Shown here piece after piece: positions 1 through 7,611 of a stretch of DNA of 20,792 nucleotides; position 1 is the stretch's first letter; every line of letters starts with the position of its first letter. Both the position numbers and the translations under genes were made by a program. The notes below the pieces were generated by a model. It saw only the letters and a list, made by a program, of their open reading frames with translations. It ran no database searches and was not told the DNA's origin. Origin of the DNA: UBA6100 sp049658145 (GTDB taxonomy: Bacteria; Actinomycetota; Coriobacteriia; Anaerosomatales; Anaerosomataceae); NCBI GenBank assembly GCA_049658145.1, contig JBASOJ010000054.1, positions 1 to 20,792 on the forward strand, given 5' to 3'.

Positions 1-85
1 CGATCGCCGGGACACTCACCGCGAGAGCCAGGCATACCGCACCGATCAGAAGTCGCCAGCGCGTATGCCCGCTTCCCTCTCTCAT
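1..85 (-). CDS. N-terminus of an exported protein (partial, runs off the left edge)
   Basis: An ATG at 83-85 opens a minus-strand frame of 28 codons that continues past the window edge. It is preceded by a strong Shine-Dalgarno, AAGGAGGG at 92-99, spaced about six bases from the start. The visible peptide has a polar, basic start (RE, H, RWR) followed by a hydrophobic core LLIGAVCLALAVSV, which is the layout of a Sec signal peptide. A cysteine at residue 18 lies inside the core and does not fit a lipobox, so a lipoprotein is less likely. The mature protein is outside the window and its function cannot be told. Its roughly 270-bp upstream region carries a CRP-type palindrome. The start call rests on the ribosome binding site and the signal-like sequence. 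Confidence 0.72.
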   Translation of the reverse strand, partial: MREGSGHTRWRLLIGAVCLALAVSVPAI

Positions 86-353
86 ACACTTCCCTCCTTC
101 GCTTGTCGGATCGGATCGTCGGTATCCTCCGCCCGCAACCCTCCCATCCCGTTCTCCCTGTGCATCCCCTTCTTCGCACATGATGCATGACCATACCTAA
201 ACGAATCTTGGCGCTCCGAACGGGTTGTTGCTGTGACACACGTCACACTTTCGCCAATCGTACGTCCGCGAACGCTCAGGTCGAACGAATCGCATGGATC
301 GATGTGCGACGATGAAACCCGCGAGTCATTTCTACCCCTCTTCTCGTGAGCGC
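86..353. other. Intergenic region upstream of the left-edge gene
   Basis: No plausible gene was seen on either strand here. The region is less GC-rich than its neighbours and holds the CRP-type site at 232-247. Possible minus-strand -10 sequences (for example TATGGT at 190-195) lack a recognisable -35, so no promoter is assigned. A weak inverted repeat with 5-bp arms (TCGCA and TGCGA, about 290-309) is probably chance. No tRNA-like fold or long repeat was seen. Confidence 0.6.
232..247. promoter_or_regulatory. CRP/FNR-family binding site, perfect palindrome
   Basis: The sequence reads TGTGA-CACACG-TCACA, an exact match to the TGTGA-N6-TCACA consensus bound by CRP-type regulators, including actinobacterial ones. 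The central C and G extend the arms to TGTGAC/GTCACA. It lies between the hppA terminator and the start of the left-edge exported protein, 147 bp upstream of that start codon. It is therefore likely to control that gene. The regulator itself is not in the window. Confidence 0.6.
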
Positions 354-392
354 AAAACGAAACTCCCGGGCGCCGTTTCCGGCACCCGGGAG
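354..392 (-). terminator. Rho-independent terminator of hppA
   Basis: A strong hairpin lies 27 bp beyond the hppA stop codon. Its outer arms are CTCCCGGG (363-370) and CCCGGGAG (385-392). One mismatch follows, then a 4-bp inner stem (372-375 with 380-383) and a four-base loop. On the minus strand it is followed by TTTCGTTTT (362 down to 354), a usable U-rich tract. The plus-strand side lacks a comparable T run, so it works in the hppA direction. Confidence 0.85.
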
Positions 393-419
393 CACTCTAC
401 TACTCTGGTCTGACGCGTC

Positions 420-2510
420 TTAGGCGCCGTGCACCTTGAGGAACAGGGGCACGAACACGAGCGAGACGACGGTCATGAGCTTGATGAGGATGTTCATCGA
501 CGGGCCGGAGGTGTCCTTGAACGGGTCGCCCACGGTGTCGCCGACAACGGCTGCCTTGTGGGCATCGCTACCCTTGCCGCCGTGCGCGCCACGCTCGATG
601 TACTTCTTGGCGTTGTCCCACGCGCCACCGGCGTTCGCCATGAAAATGGCGAGCAGGAAGCCGGTCACCAGCGCACCGGCGAGCAAGCCCGCAAGGAGCG
701 ACAGGTCGACGAGACCCACCAGGATCGGCACGGCAACGGCGATCGCGCCGGGGACGACCATCTCCTTCAGAGCGCCCTTCGTGGAGATGTCCACGCACGC
801 CGCGTAGTCTGGCTTGCCGGTACCCTCCATGATGCCCGGGATCTCCTTGAACTGACGACGGACCTCGCCGATCATCGCGAACGCAGCACGACCCACGGCG
901 CCCATGGTGAGCGCACCGAAGAGGAACGGCAGCATGCCGCCGATGAACAGGCCGGCGATGACGTACGGGTTCTCGAGCGACATGTCGATCGAGAGCCCGC
1001 CGACGCTCAGGCTCTGGCGGAAGGCCACGAACAGCGCGAGGGCGGTGAGTCCCGCGGACCCGATCGCGAAGCCCTTCGCGATGGCAGCGGTGGTGTTGCC
1101 CACGCTGTCGAGCGAGTCGGTGATCGTGCGGATGTCTTTGCCCATGCCGGCCATCTCGGCGATACCGCCGGCGTTGTCGGCAACGGGACCGTAGGCGTCC
1201 ACGCCGACGGTGATGGCCGTGATGGAGAGCATGCCGAGCGCGGCAAGACCGATGCCGTAGATGCCGGAAAGATCGTTGTCCGGGACCGCCCAGTTGCCCA
1301 TCGTGAACGCGGCGATGATGGCAGCCGCGACCACGAGGATCGGCAGCGCGGTGGACATCATGCCGGTGCCGAGGCCCTGGATGATGTTCGTCGCGGCACC
1401 GGTCTCAGAGGCCGCGGCGATGTCCTTCACCGGCTTGTACGCATCCGAGCAGTAGTACTCGGTGATCTTGCCGATCGCGATACCCGCGGCAAGACCGGCC
1501 ACGACCGCGCCGAAGAACCACAGGCGGGACGGATCGGCGCCGGCACGCGTGCTCCAGTGCCAGAACAGGAAGCCCATGCCCGCGACCTCGAGCACCGCGG
1601 CAACGTACGTGCCCATATTGAGTGCGCTGTGGAGGTGCGCACCCTCCCTGGCGCGAACGGCGAAGAGGCCGACGATCGAGGCCACGATACCGAAGGCCGC
1701 GATCAGCAGCGGGGCGGTGACGCCATACATGAAGTCGATCGACTTCGGCACACCGGGGATGAACCAGAGCGAGACGGCCAGCACGATCGGCGCCAGGATC
1801 GAGCCGACGTAGCTCTCGAAGAGGTCGGCGCCCATGCCGGCCACGTCGCCCACGTTGTCGCCCACGTTATCGGCGATGGTAGCGGGGTTGCGGGGATCGT
1901 CCTCGGGGATACCTGCCTCGACCTTGCCCACGAGGTCCGCGCCCACGTCGGCGGCCTTGGTGTAGATGCCGCCGCCGACACGCGCGAACAGCGCGATAGA
2001 GCTGGCGCCCATGGCGAAGCCGTTCACGATCTCGGCGGATGCCAGCGGGTCCTCACCGGTCACGATGAGGATGATCACCCACAGAGAGAGACCGCCAAGG
2101 CCGAACGAGGCCACCGTGAGGCCCATGGTGAGGCCGGAGCGAAACGCCACGTTAAGGGCCTTGGCGACGCCGGTGGTGGCAGCCTGTGCCGTGCGCGCGT
2201 TGGCGCGCGTGGCCACATGCATGCCGATGAAACCGGCTGCGGCCGAGAGCACGCCACCCGTGGCGAACGCCACGGCGGTGAGCCAGTTCACGGCGAATCC
2301 GAGGACGACGAACACCACCGCCGCGAAGATGATCAACACCCGGTACTCGCGGAGCAGGAACGCGAGGGCGCCCTCCTGGACCGCCTTCGAGATCTCTTGC
2401 ATCTTCTCGGTGCCCGGATCCTGCTTCAGGACCCAGGTGCCGAGGTATGCCGCCATCGCGGTACCCAGCAATGCGGCTGCCGGCGCAAGCCAAGCAATCC
2501 ATTCAGCCAT
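420..2510 (-). CDS. hppA: Membrane-bound ion-translocating pyrophosphatase, K+-dependent type
   Basis: This 696-residue integral membrane enzyme couples PPi hydrolysis to ion export across the cytoplasmic membrane. The hydrophobic multi-helix pattern fits the family's roughly 16 helices, and length is typical. Family signatures are present: DVGADLVGKVE (about residue 188), the Asp-rich ADNVGDNVGDVAGMGADLF stretch (about 211-230), GVDAYGPVADNAGG, and GDTVGDPFKDTSGP near the C-terminus. Residue 475 in GNTTAAIAKGF is Ala, with Ala at 478; the K+-independent class has Lys at the first position. This therefore looks like the K+-dependent class. The gate glutamate is in FESYV (Glu232), the position seen in Na+-pumping members, so Na+ pumping is possible. 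I chose the ATG at 2508-2510 because GGGAG lies about 10 bases upstream and the protein then begins with a membrane segment; an in-frame start at 2543 would add 11 polar residues. It has its own promoter and terminator. Confidence 0.96.
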   Translation of the reverse strand: MAEWIAWLAPAAALLGTAMAAYLGTWVLKQDPGTEKMQEISKAVQEGALAFLLREYRVLIIFAAVVFVVLGFAVNWLTAVAFATGGVLSAAAGFIGMHVATRANARTAQAATTGVAKALNVAFRSGLTMGLTVASFGLGGLSLWVIILIVTGEDPLASAEIVNGFAMGASSIALFARVGGGIYTKAADVGADLVGKVEAGIPEDDPRNPATIADNVGDNVGDVAGMGADLFESYVGSILAPIVLAVSLWFIPGVPKSIDFMYGVTAPLLIAAFGIVASIVGLFAVRAREGAHLHSALNMGTYVAAVLEVAGMGFLFWHWSTRAGADPSRLWFFGAVVAGLAAGIAIGKITEYYCSDAYKPVKDIAAASETGAATNIIQGLGTGMMSTALPILVVAAAIIAAFTMGNWAVPDNDLSGIYGIGLAALGMLSITAITVGVDAYGPVADNAGGIAEMAGMGKDIRTITDSLDSVGNTTAAIAKGFAIGSAGLTALALFVAFRQSLSVGGLSIDMSLENPYVIAGLFIGGMLPFLFGALTMGAVGRAAFAMIGEVRRQFKEIPGIMEGTGKPDYAACVDISTKGALKEMVVPGAIAVAVPILVGLVDLSLLAGLLAGALVTGFLLAIFMANAGGAWDNAKKYIERGAHGGKGSDAHKAAVVGDTVGDPFKDTSGPSMNILIKLMTVVSLVFVPLFLKVHGA

Positions 2511-2584
2511 GAACGTGCGTCTCCCTTCCCGGTGAATACTCAAGCAGCCAAGGGCAGGCGCACAGCCCCCTCGGCGCTTTGGCG

Positions 2585-2613
2585 ATGATAGCCGAACGTA
2601 CGGGGTGCGGCAA
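2585..2613 (-). promoter_or_regulatory. Sigma70-type promoter of hppA
   Basis: On the minus strand, TTGCCG (2608-2613) is separated by exactly 17 bp from TATCAT (2585-2590). These match the -35 and -10 consensus at four and five of six positions. Transcription would begin near 2578, giving a leader of about 68 nt before the hppA ATG. It sits in the 129-bp gap after the acyltransferase gene, so hppA can be expressed on its own. Confidence 0.6.
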
Positions 2614-2639
2614 CACGCGCGAACTCCTGTTCAGGTGTC

Positions 2640-3647
2640 CTACGCTGCGCGCTCTGGCAGGAGCACCCGCCGGGAACGTTCCACGATCAGCGTGCCGACG
2701 ACCGTGGCGCCCGCCGCCGTGAGCGCCGCCATCATCACGCCTCCACGGCCGTCGAGTGCGATGACAGCCGGACCGACGAGCGCCGGGTGAAGCACATACA
2801 GCCACAGCGACGCCTTCCCCGCCCGCGACAGCATGGCTGCGAACCACCCGGACGTCACCGTCTCGGCGTCGGCGGCAGGCACGAGCGCGACGCATCCGCC
2901 CACCAGTCCGATCGCATATGGAAGCCACATGAGCCATCGTGCCTCAGGCACGAGCGCACGCGTGAGGGTGACGAGGCCGCCGGCGATCATGGTCGCGAGC
3001 ACGATCATCACGGCGGTGCGTGCCGGGATGCGCGGCCGCCCGTCCTGTGCGAGGCGCAGACCGAACCAGAACGCCGCCATGTACAGCGGCGCCATGGCCC
3101 AGAACGTGCCCTTGCCGAGTTCGAGTGGGCTCACGTTTTGAAGCGAGGCCGGCACCGCGACGATCGCGTACAGCGCTAACGCGCCGATTGCCGGCCACCA
3201 CGAGCGTGTGCGGCGGATGAAGGGCGTGCACGCTGCCTGCGAAACGAACAGCACCGGGAGGAACCACAGCGGTCCGCCGCCGAGCAGGATCTCGCGGGCC
3301 CAAGGCACCGGCGCGAAACCGAAGGGCAGACTGCCGCCGCCGACAAGCCGCCACACGTAGGGCGCCATCGCGTACACCGGTGCGCAGATCACCCAGGGCA
3401 GCAACAGCTGACGGGCACGACGCGCGAGTGCCGCGCGGTCGCTCGCCGGAGGCCTGAGCCCGCGCAGGTAGCCCGCCGAGGCGGCGAATGCCGCCACCGT
3501 TCCGAACGCGATGCCGTAGAAGAAGGCGCTCGGCCGGTCGCCCGCGCGCATCGGCCAGAGCACCGCGTGGTTCAAGATGACGAGCGCCATCGCTGCGCCC
3601 TTCAAGACGTCGAGACCGGGACGGCGCCTGGGGCGGTCCTCCCCCAC
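2640..3647 (-). CDS. Acyltransferase family 3 membrane protein
   Basis: This 335-residue protein is highly hydrophobic, with about ten probable membrane segments. It begins with the family-3 acyltransferase signature: a basic N-terminus, then GLDVLKG and a first helix carrying LVILNHAVLW. His27 corresponds to the conserved histidine of OafA/NodX/YrhL-type transferases. Such proteins move acetyl or other acyl groups onto cell-surface sugars, lipids or secondary metabolites; the acceptor cannot be predicted. The start is a GTG one base after the dgt stop codon, with only a weak AGGTGTAGG upstream, so translation is probably coupled to dgt. No terminator was recognised after it. It is an unusual neighbour for dgt, which is often followed by dnaG. 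Confidence 0.8.
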   Translation of the reverse strand: MGEDRPRRRPGLDVLKGAAMALVILNHAVLWPMRAGDRPSAFFYGIAFGTVAAFAASAGYLRGLRPPASDRAALARRARQLLLPWVICAPVYAMAPYVWRLVGGGSLPFGFAPVPWAREILLGGGPLWFLPVLFVSQAACTPFIRRTRSWWPAIGALALYAIVAVPASLQNVSPLELGKGTFWAMAPLYMAAFWFGLRLAQDGRPRIPARTAVMIVLATMIAGGLVTLTRALVPEARWLMWLPYAIGLVGGCVALVPAADAETVTSGWFAAMLSRAGKASLWLYVLHPALVGPAVIALDGRGGVMMAALTAAGATVVGTLIVERSRRVLLPERAA

Positions 3648-3648
3648 C

Positions 3649-4689
3649 CTACACCTGCCAGCGGCTCGGGATCATCAGCTGCTCGTACGTGCGGATGGCG
3701 AAACGGTCGGTCATGCCCGAGACGTAGTCAGTCACCGCACGGGCCAGATCGGCGTCCGAGGCCGGACGCTCGTCCGGCGGCAGGTCGCCCGGATGAGCCA
3801 TGTAGTGGTCGAACAGCGTGCGCACGACGTTGTACGCCTTCGGCTCCTCGGCCTTCGCGTTGGGCGAGAGATAGACGTGGTCGAAGAGGAACGAGCGCAG
3901 ATCCATCATCGCCTTGTACACATCGTCGGCCATGGTGACCGTCGGCGAGGCGGCCGTGGCGGTGACGAGACTCGTCACCATCGTAGTGATGCGCTCGTTG
4001 ATGGTGTTGCCGAGAACATCACACGCGCCCTTCGGCAGGTCGTCTTCGGTGAGCACGCCCGCGCGGATGGCATCGTCGATGTCGTGGTTCACGTAGGCCA
4101 CGCGGTCGGCGATCGCCACGATCTGCCCCTCGAGCGTGCTCGCGCGCTTCCGGCCGGTGTGGCAGCGGATGCCGTCGCGAACCTCCCACGTGAGGTTGAG
4201 CCCCTTGCCCTCGTACTCGAGACGCTCGACGATGCGCAGGCTCTGCAGGTTGTGGTGATACGCCGCGGGCGCATTCATGTCACGCCGGTGCGCGATCTTC
4301 AGCGCATCGTTGAGCGCGTTCTCGCCGATGTGCCCGAACGGCGTGTGGCCGAGGTCGTGACCGAGCGCGATCGCCTCGGTGAGATCCTCGTTCAGGTTGA
4401 GGGCCCGCGCGACGCTGCGCGCGATCTGCGAGACCTCCAGGGTGTGCGTGAGACGCGTGCGGTAGTGGTCGCCTTCCGGCGCCAGGAAGACCTGCGTCTT
4501 GTGCGAGAGCCGCCGGAAGGCCTTGCTGTGCAGGATGCGGTCGCGGTCGCGCTGGTACTCCGTGCGGTACGCGTCGGGCCGCGAGGGGTGTTCGCGACCG
4601 CGCGTGGCCGAGGAGAGCGCCGCGCGCGGCGAAAGCCGCAGGGCCTCGGCGGCCTCGTACGCCTCGCGCGTCATGATCACGTCGCCCAT
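3649..4689 (-). CDS. dgt: dGTPase-like deoxynucleoside triphosphate triphosphohydrolase
   Basis: This 346-residue HD-domain enzyme belongs to the family that cleaves dNTPs to deoxynucleosides and triphosphate, helping control dNTP pools. The N-terminal RDRDRILHSKAFRRLSHKTQ block is characteristic. The HD metal site appears as His82 (THTLEV), His111-Asp112 (LGHDLGHTPFGH) and a downstream Asp in the ADRVAYVNHDIDDA block (195-206). Length fits the shorter dGTPase-like subgroup. The ATG at 4689 has GGGGAG five bases upstream; a second Met at codon 6 lacks a good ribosome binding site. The gene begins 23 bp after the ppdK terminator with no clear promoter, so it may rely on read-through. Substrate preference cannot be read from sequence. 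Confidence 0.94.
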   Translation of the reverse strand: MGDVIMTREAYEAAEALRLSPRAALSSATRGREHPSRPDAYRTEYQRDRDRILHSKAFRRLSHKTQVFLAPEGDHYRTRLTHTLEVSQIARSVARALNLNEDLTEAIALGHDLGHTPFGHIGENALNDALKIAHRRDMNAPAAYHHNLQSLRIVERLEYEGKGLNLTWEVRDGIRCHTGRKRASTLEGQIVAIADRVAYVNHDIDDAIRAGVLTEDDLPKGACDVLGNTINERITTMVTSLVTATAASPTVTMADDVYKAMMDLRSFLFDHVYLSPNAKAEEPKAYNVVRTLFDHYMAHPGDLPPDERPASDADLARAVTDYVSGMTDRFAIRTYEQLMIPSRWQV

Positions 4690-4711
4690 GCGCTCCCCGT
4701 CCCCGCAACTG

Positions 4712-4746
4712 AAAAGGGGCGCCGGACCAGCTCGGCCCGACGCCCC
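4712..4746 (-). terminator. Rho-independent terminator of ppdK
   Basis: A 13-bp stem with two wobble pairs starts 8 bp past the ppdK stop codon. The outer arms are GGGGCG (4716-4721 on plus) and CGCCCC (4741-4746), with a five-base loop. On the minus strand it is followed by TTTT (4715 down to 4712). The short T run and closeness to dgt suggest it may attenuate rather than fully block transcription into dgt. Confidence 0.68.
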
Positions 4747-4754
4747 GCGTGTGC

Positions 4755-7472
4755 CTACCGGTTGTCGGAGGCCTTCGTCTTGCCCGCGAGCGACGCCTGC
4801 GCCGCCGCGAGGCGTGCGACCGGCACCCGATACGGAGAGCAGCTCACGTAGTCGAGGCCGATCCCGAAGAAGATGCCCACGCTCTCCGGGTCGCCGCCGT
4901 GCTCGCCGCAGACGCCCACCTTGAGCTTCGGGTTCGTGCCGCGTCCCAGCCGGGCGCCCATCTCCACCAGCTTGGCGACACCGCCGTCTATGGTCTCGAA
5001 GGGGTTGCGCGGCAGGATCTTGCGCTCCAGGTACTTCGGCAGGAACTTGCTCTCGATGTCGTCGCGGCTGAAGCCGAACGTGGTCTGCGTGAGGTCGTTG
5101 GTGCCGAAGCTGAAGAAGTCGGCGACCTCGCCGATCTCATCCGCACACACCGCGGCGCGCGGCAGCTCGATCATGGTGCCGATCGGGATGTCGATCTGCA
5201 CTCCGGTCTCGGCGGTGATCGCGGCCACGACCTTCTCGGTCTCTTCGCGCAGTGTGGCCAGCTCGGCACGAACGCTCACAAGCGGGATCATGATCTCGGG
5301 CCTCGGGTCCTTGCCCTGCTTCTTGAGCTCGCATGCCGCACGCGTGATCGCCTGGACCTGGAGCGCGTAGAGCTCCGGATACATGATCCCGAGCCTGCAC
5401 CCGCGCAGTCCGAGCATCGGGTTGGCTTCGGACATGGAGTCGATCTGCGCGAGCAGACGCCGGCGCGCCGCCAGCTTCTCGGCCGGCACGCCCTCGCACT
5501 CCTCGCGCGTGATCTCCACCTCGAGTTCGCGCGGTGAGTCCAGGAACTCGTGGAGCGGCGGGTCGAGCAGCCGGACCGTCACCGGCAGGCCGTCCATCGC
5601 CTCGAAGATGCCGAGGAAGTCGCTCGTCTGGATGTCGAGCAGCTTGTCGAGCGCTTCGCGGCGCACACCCTCGGCGGAAGCGAGGATGAAGTCCTGGATG
5701 ATGTCCTTGCGCTCGCCGAGGAACATGTGCTCGGTGCGCGTGAGGCCGATGCCCGCGGCGCCGAACTTGCGTCCGAGCGCGGCGTCGTCCGGCGTGTCGG
5801 CGTTCGCACGCACGCCCATCGTGCGGAATTCATCGGCCCAGGCGAGCACCGTGTCGATGTCGCCGGTCATCTCGGGCTTGACCAGGTTCACAGCGCCGAG
5901 CACCACGATGCCCGTGGTGCCGTCGATCGAGATGACATCACCCTCGTTCAAGACGATGCTGGTGCCTGCGATCGCGGCCCGCTTGGCCTTCGCGTCGATC
6001 TGCAGCGCATCGGCGCCGCACACCGCCGGCTTGCCCATGCCGCGCGCGATGACCGCCGCGTGCGAGGTCTTTCCTCCGTGGCTCGTGAGGATGCCCTCCG
6101 CGGCGTCCATGCCGTGCAGGTCGTCAGGGTTGGTCTCCCAGCGCACGAGTATCACGCTGCGGCCCTCGGCGACCGCCTCCACCGCGTCGTTCGCCGAGAA
6201 CACGACCTCGCCCACGGCCGCGCCCGGGCTCGCGTTCAGGCCCTTGGCGATCACGTCGTACGTGGCCTTGGTGTCGAACTGCGGGTGCATGAGCTGGTCG
6301 AGCTGTGCCGGGTTGATGCGCAGCACGGCCTCCTCGCGCGTGATCATGCCTTCGGCCACCATGTCGACGGCGATCTTGAGCGCCGCGCGGGCGGTGCGCT
6401 TGCCGATGCGCGTCTGTAGCATCCAGAGCTTGCCCTCCTGGATGGTGAACTCGATGTCGCACATGTCGCGGTAGGCCTTCTCGAGGATGTCGAAGACCCC
6501 GTAGAGCTCGTTACCCGCCTCGGGAAGCACCTCGGGGAGCTCGGCGATCGGCCGCGTCTGGCGGATGCCGGCGACGACGTCCTCGCCCTGCGCGTTGGTG
6601 AGGAAGTCGCCGTAGAACTCCTTCGTGCCGTCGGCGGCGTTGCGGGTGAAGCCCACGCCGGTGCCCGAGGTCTCGCCCATGTTGCCGAAGACCATCGCCT
6701 GCACGTTCACGGCCGTGCCCAGGTCATCCGCGATGCGCTCCATCTTGCGGTAGAGCACCGCGCGGTCGTTCATCCAGCTGCGGAACACCGCTTCGATCGC
6801 CAGGCGCAACTGCACCGTGGGGTCCTGCGGGAAGGCGACCACGCCGTCGACCGCGAGCAAGGGGAACTCCTCGACCGAGACATGCTCGGCGACGATGCCC
6901 TTGAACGTGTCCACCAGCTCGCGCATGTCTGCAGCCGTGAGCTCCGTGTCCACCTTCACACCGCGGCTGTGGATCATCGAGGTGATCGCGTTCTCGAACA
7001 GATCGCCCTCGGCGTCGAGCACGACCTTGCTGAACATCTGGATGAAGCGGCGGTAGCTGTCCCAAGCGAAACGCTCGTTGCCGCTCTTGGTGATCAGGCC
7101 CTCCACCGAACGGTCGTTGAGGCCGAGGTTGAGGACGGTGTCCATCATGCCGGGCATGGAGAACGCGGATCCCGAGCGCACGGAGACCAACAGCGGGTCG
7201 CCGTCGTCGCCGAGCTTCTTCGCCATCTTGGCTTCGAGCGCTGCCACGTGGCTGGCGATCTCTTCGGCGAGTCCTTCAGGGAATGCCGGCGGCGTGGCGT
7301 TGTAGTACTCCATGCACGCCTGGCAGCTGATGGTGAAGCCCGGTGGTACCGGAAGGCCCATGGTGGCCATCTCGGCCAGGTTGGCGCCCTTGCCACCGAG
7401 GACGAACTTCATGTCCTTGTTGCCCTTGGTCTGGCCGCCACCGAATGCGTACACGCGCTTGACTCCCGACAA
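4755..7472 (-). CDS. ppdK: Pyruvate, phosphate dikinase
   Basis: This 905-residue cytoplasmic enzyme interconverts PEP + AMP + PPi and pyruvate + ATP + Pi. Domain order is as expected: an N-terminal nucleotide-binding domain starting around FVLGGKGANLAEM (23-35), a central phosphohistidine domain, and a C-terminal PEP/pyruvate barrel. The swivelling histidine is His471 in GGKTSHAAVIARGMGKP. Thr469 in the same motif is the type of residue phosphorylated by PpsR. The barrel carries VTVRLLDPPLHEF (631-643), GTNDLTQTTFGFSRDD (790-805) and the catalytic Cys855 in VCGEHGGDP. The chosen start is TTG at 7470-7472, supported by AGGAGGGG six bases upstream. It is about 20-30 residues longer than common bacterial forms, partly from an insert near residues 11-20. 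The gene encoding its regulator, ppsR, lies just upstream. Confidence 0.97.
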   Translation of the reverse strand: MSGVKRVYAFGGGQTKGNKDMKFVLGGKGANLAEMATMGLPVPPGFTISCQACMEYYNATPPAFPEGLAEEIASHVAALEAKMAKKLGDDGDPLLVSVRSGSAFSMPGMMDTVLNLGLNDRSVEGLITKSGNERFAWDSYRRFIQMFSKVVLDAEGDLFENAITSMIHSRGVKVDTELTAADMRELVDTFKGIVAEHVSVEEFPLLAVDGVVAFPQDPTVQLRLAIEAVFRSWMNDRAVLYRKMERIADDLGTAVNVQAMVFGNMGETSGTGVGFTRNAADGTKEFYGDFLTNAQGEDVVAGIRQTRPIAELPEVLPEAGNELYGVFDILEKAYRDMCDIEFTIQEGKLWMLQTRIGKRTARAALKIAVDMVAEGMITREEAVLRINPAQLDQLMHPQFDTKATYDVIAKGLNASPGAAVGEVVFSANDAVEAVAEGRSVILVRWETNPDDLHGMDAAEGILTSHGGKTSHAAVIARGMGKPAVCGADALQIDAKAKRAAIAGTSIVLNEGDVISIDGTTGIVVLGAVNLVKPEMTGDIDTVLAWADEFRTMGVRANADTPDDAALGRKFGAAGIGLTRTEHMFLGERKDIIQDFILASAEGVRREALDKLLDIQTSDFLGIFEAMDGLPVTVRLLDPPLHEFLDSPRELEVEITREECEGVPAEKLAARRRLLAQIDSMSEANPMLGLRGCRLGIMYPELYALQVQAITRAACELKKQGKDPRPEIMIPLVSVRAELATLREETEKVVAAITAETGVQIDIPIGTMIELPRAAVCADEIGEVADFFSFGTNDLTQTTFGFSRDDIESKFLPKYLERKILPRNPFETIDGGVAKLVEMGARLGRGTNPKLKVGVCGEHGGDPESVGIFFGIGLDYVSCSPYRVPVARLAAAQASLAGKTKASDNR

Positions 7473-7478
7473 AGAGAT

Positions 7479-7486
7479 CCCCTCCT
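7479..7486 (-). promoter_or_regulatory. Strong ribosome binding site that fixes the ppdK TTG start
   Basis: AGGAGGGG on the minus strand, six bases before the TTG. This makes the rare start codon convincing; no ATG lies in a better position before the conserved domain. Confidence 0.75.
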
Positions 7487-7493
7487 ACGGAGC

Positions 7494-7509
7494 GTGGCCT
7501 AAAGGCCAC
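7494..7509 (-). promoter_or_regulatory. Hairpin in the ppdK leader next to the ribosome binding site
   Basis: A perfect 6-bp inverted repeat, GTGGCC and GGCCAC, with a four-base loop ends seven bases before the Shine-Dalgarno. It is not followed by T residues, so it is not a terminator. It could act as an operator or a small mRNA structure. The function is inferred only. Confidence 0.35.
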
Positions 7510-7552
7510 CGACAGTCCGACCGACTTCACCTGAAGCCACACACAGCGACTA

Positions 7553-7558
7553 ATGATA
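7553..7558 (-). promoter_or_regulatory. Possible -10 element of a ppdK promoter
   Basis: TATCAT on the minus strand matches the -10 consensus at five of six positions and is the same hexamer as in the hppA promoter. No convincing -35 hexamer lies 16-18 bp upstream. The 139-bp gap between ppsR and ppdK and the separate ppdK terminator make a dedicated promoter reasonable. Confidence 0.3.
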
Positions 7559-7611
7559 ACCCACCGGACCCGCGGGGCGGATGCCCCGGCAGGCCCCAGA
7601 ACAGCCCGTTG

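Noticed and set aside
429..2588. A 719-codon open frame on the plus strand opposite hppA
   Set aside because: It is the antisense mirror of a long GC-rich gene. The translation is a low-complexity mix of His, Arg, Glu, Asp and Gly with no domain, and the minus frame is an unmistakable hppA.
7565..7600. A terminator after ppsR
   Set aside because: GGGGC-GGAT-GCCCC could form a short hairpin, but no T tract follows in the direction of transcription.
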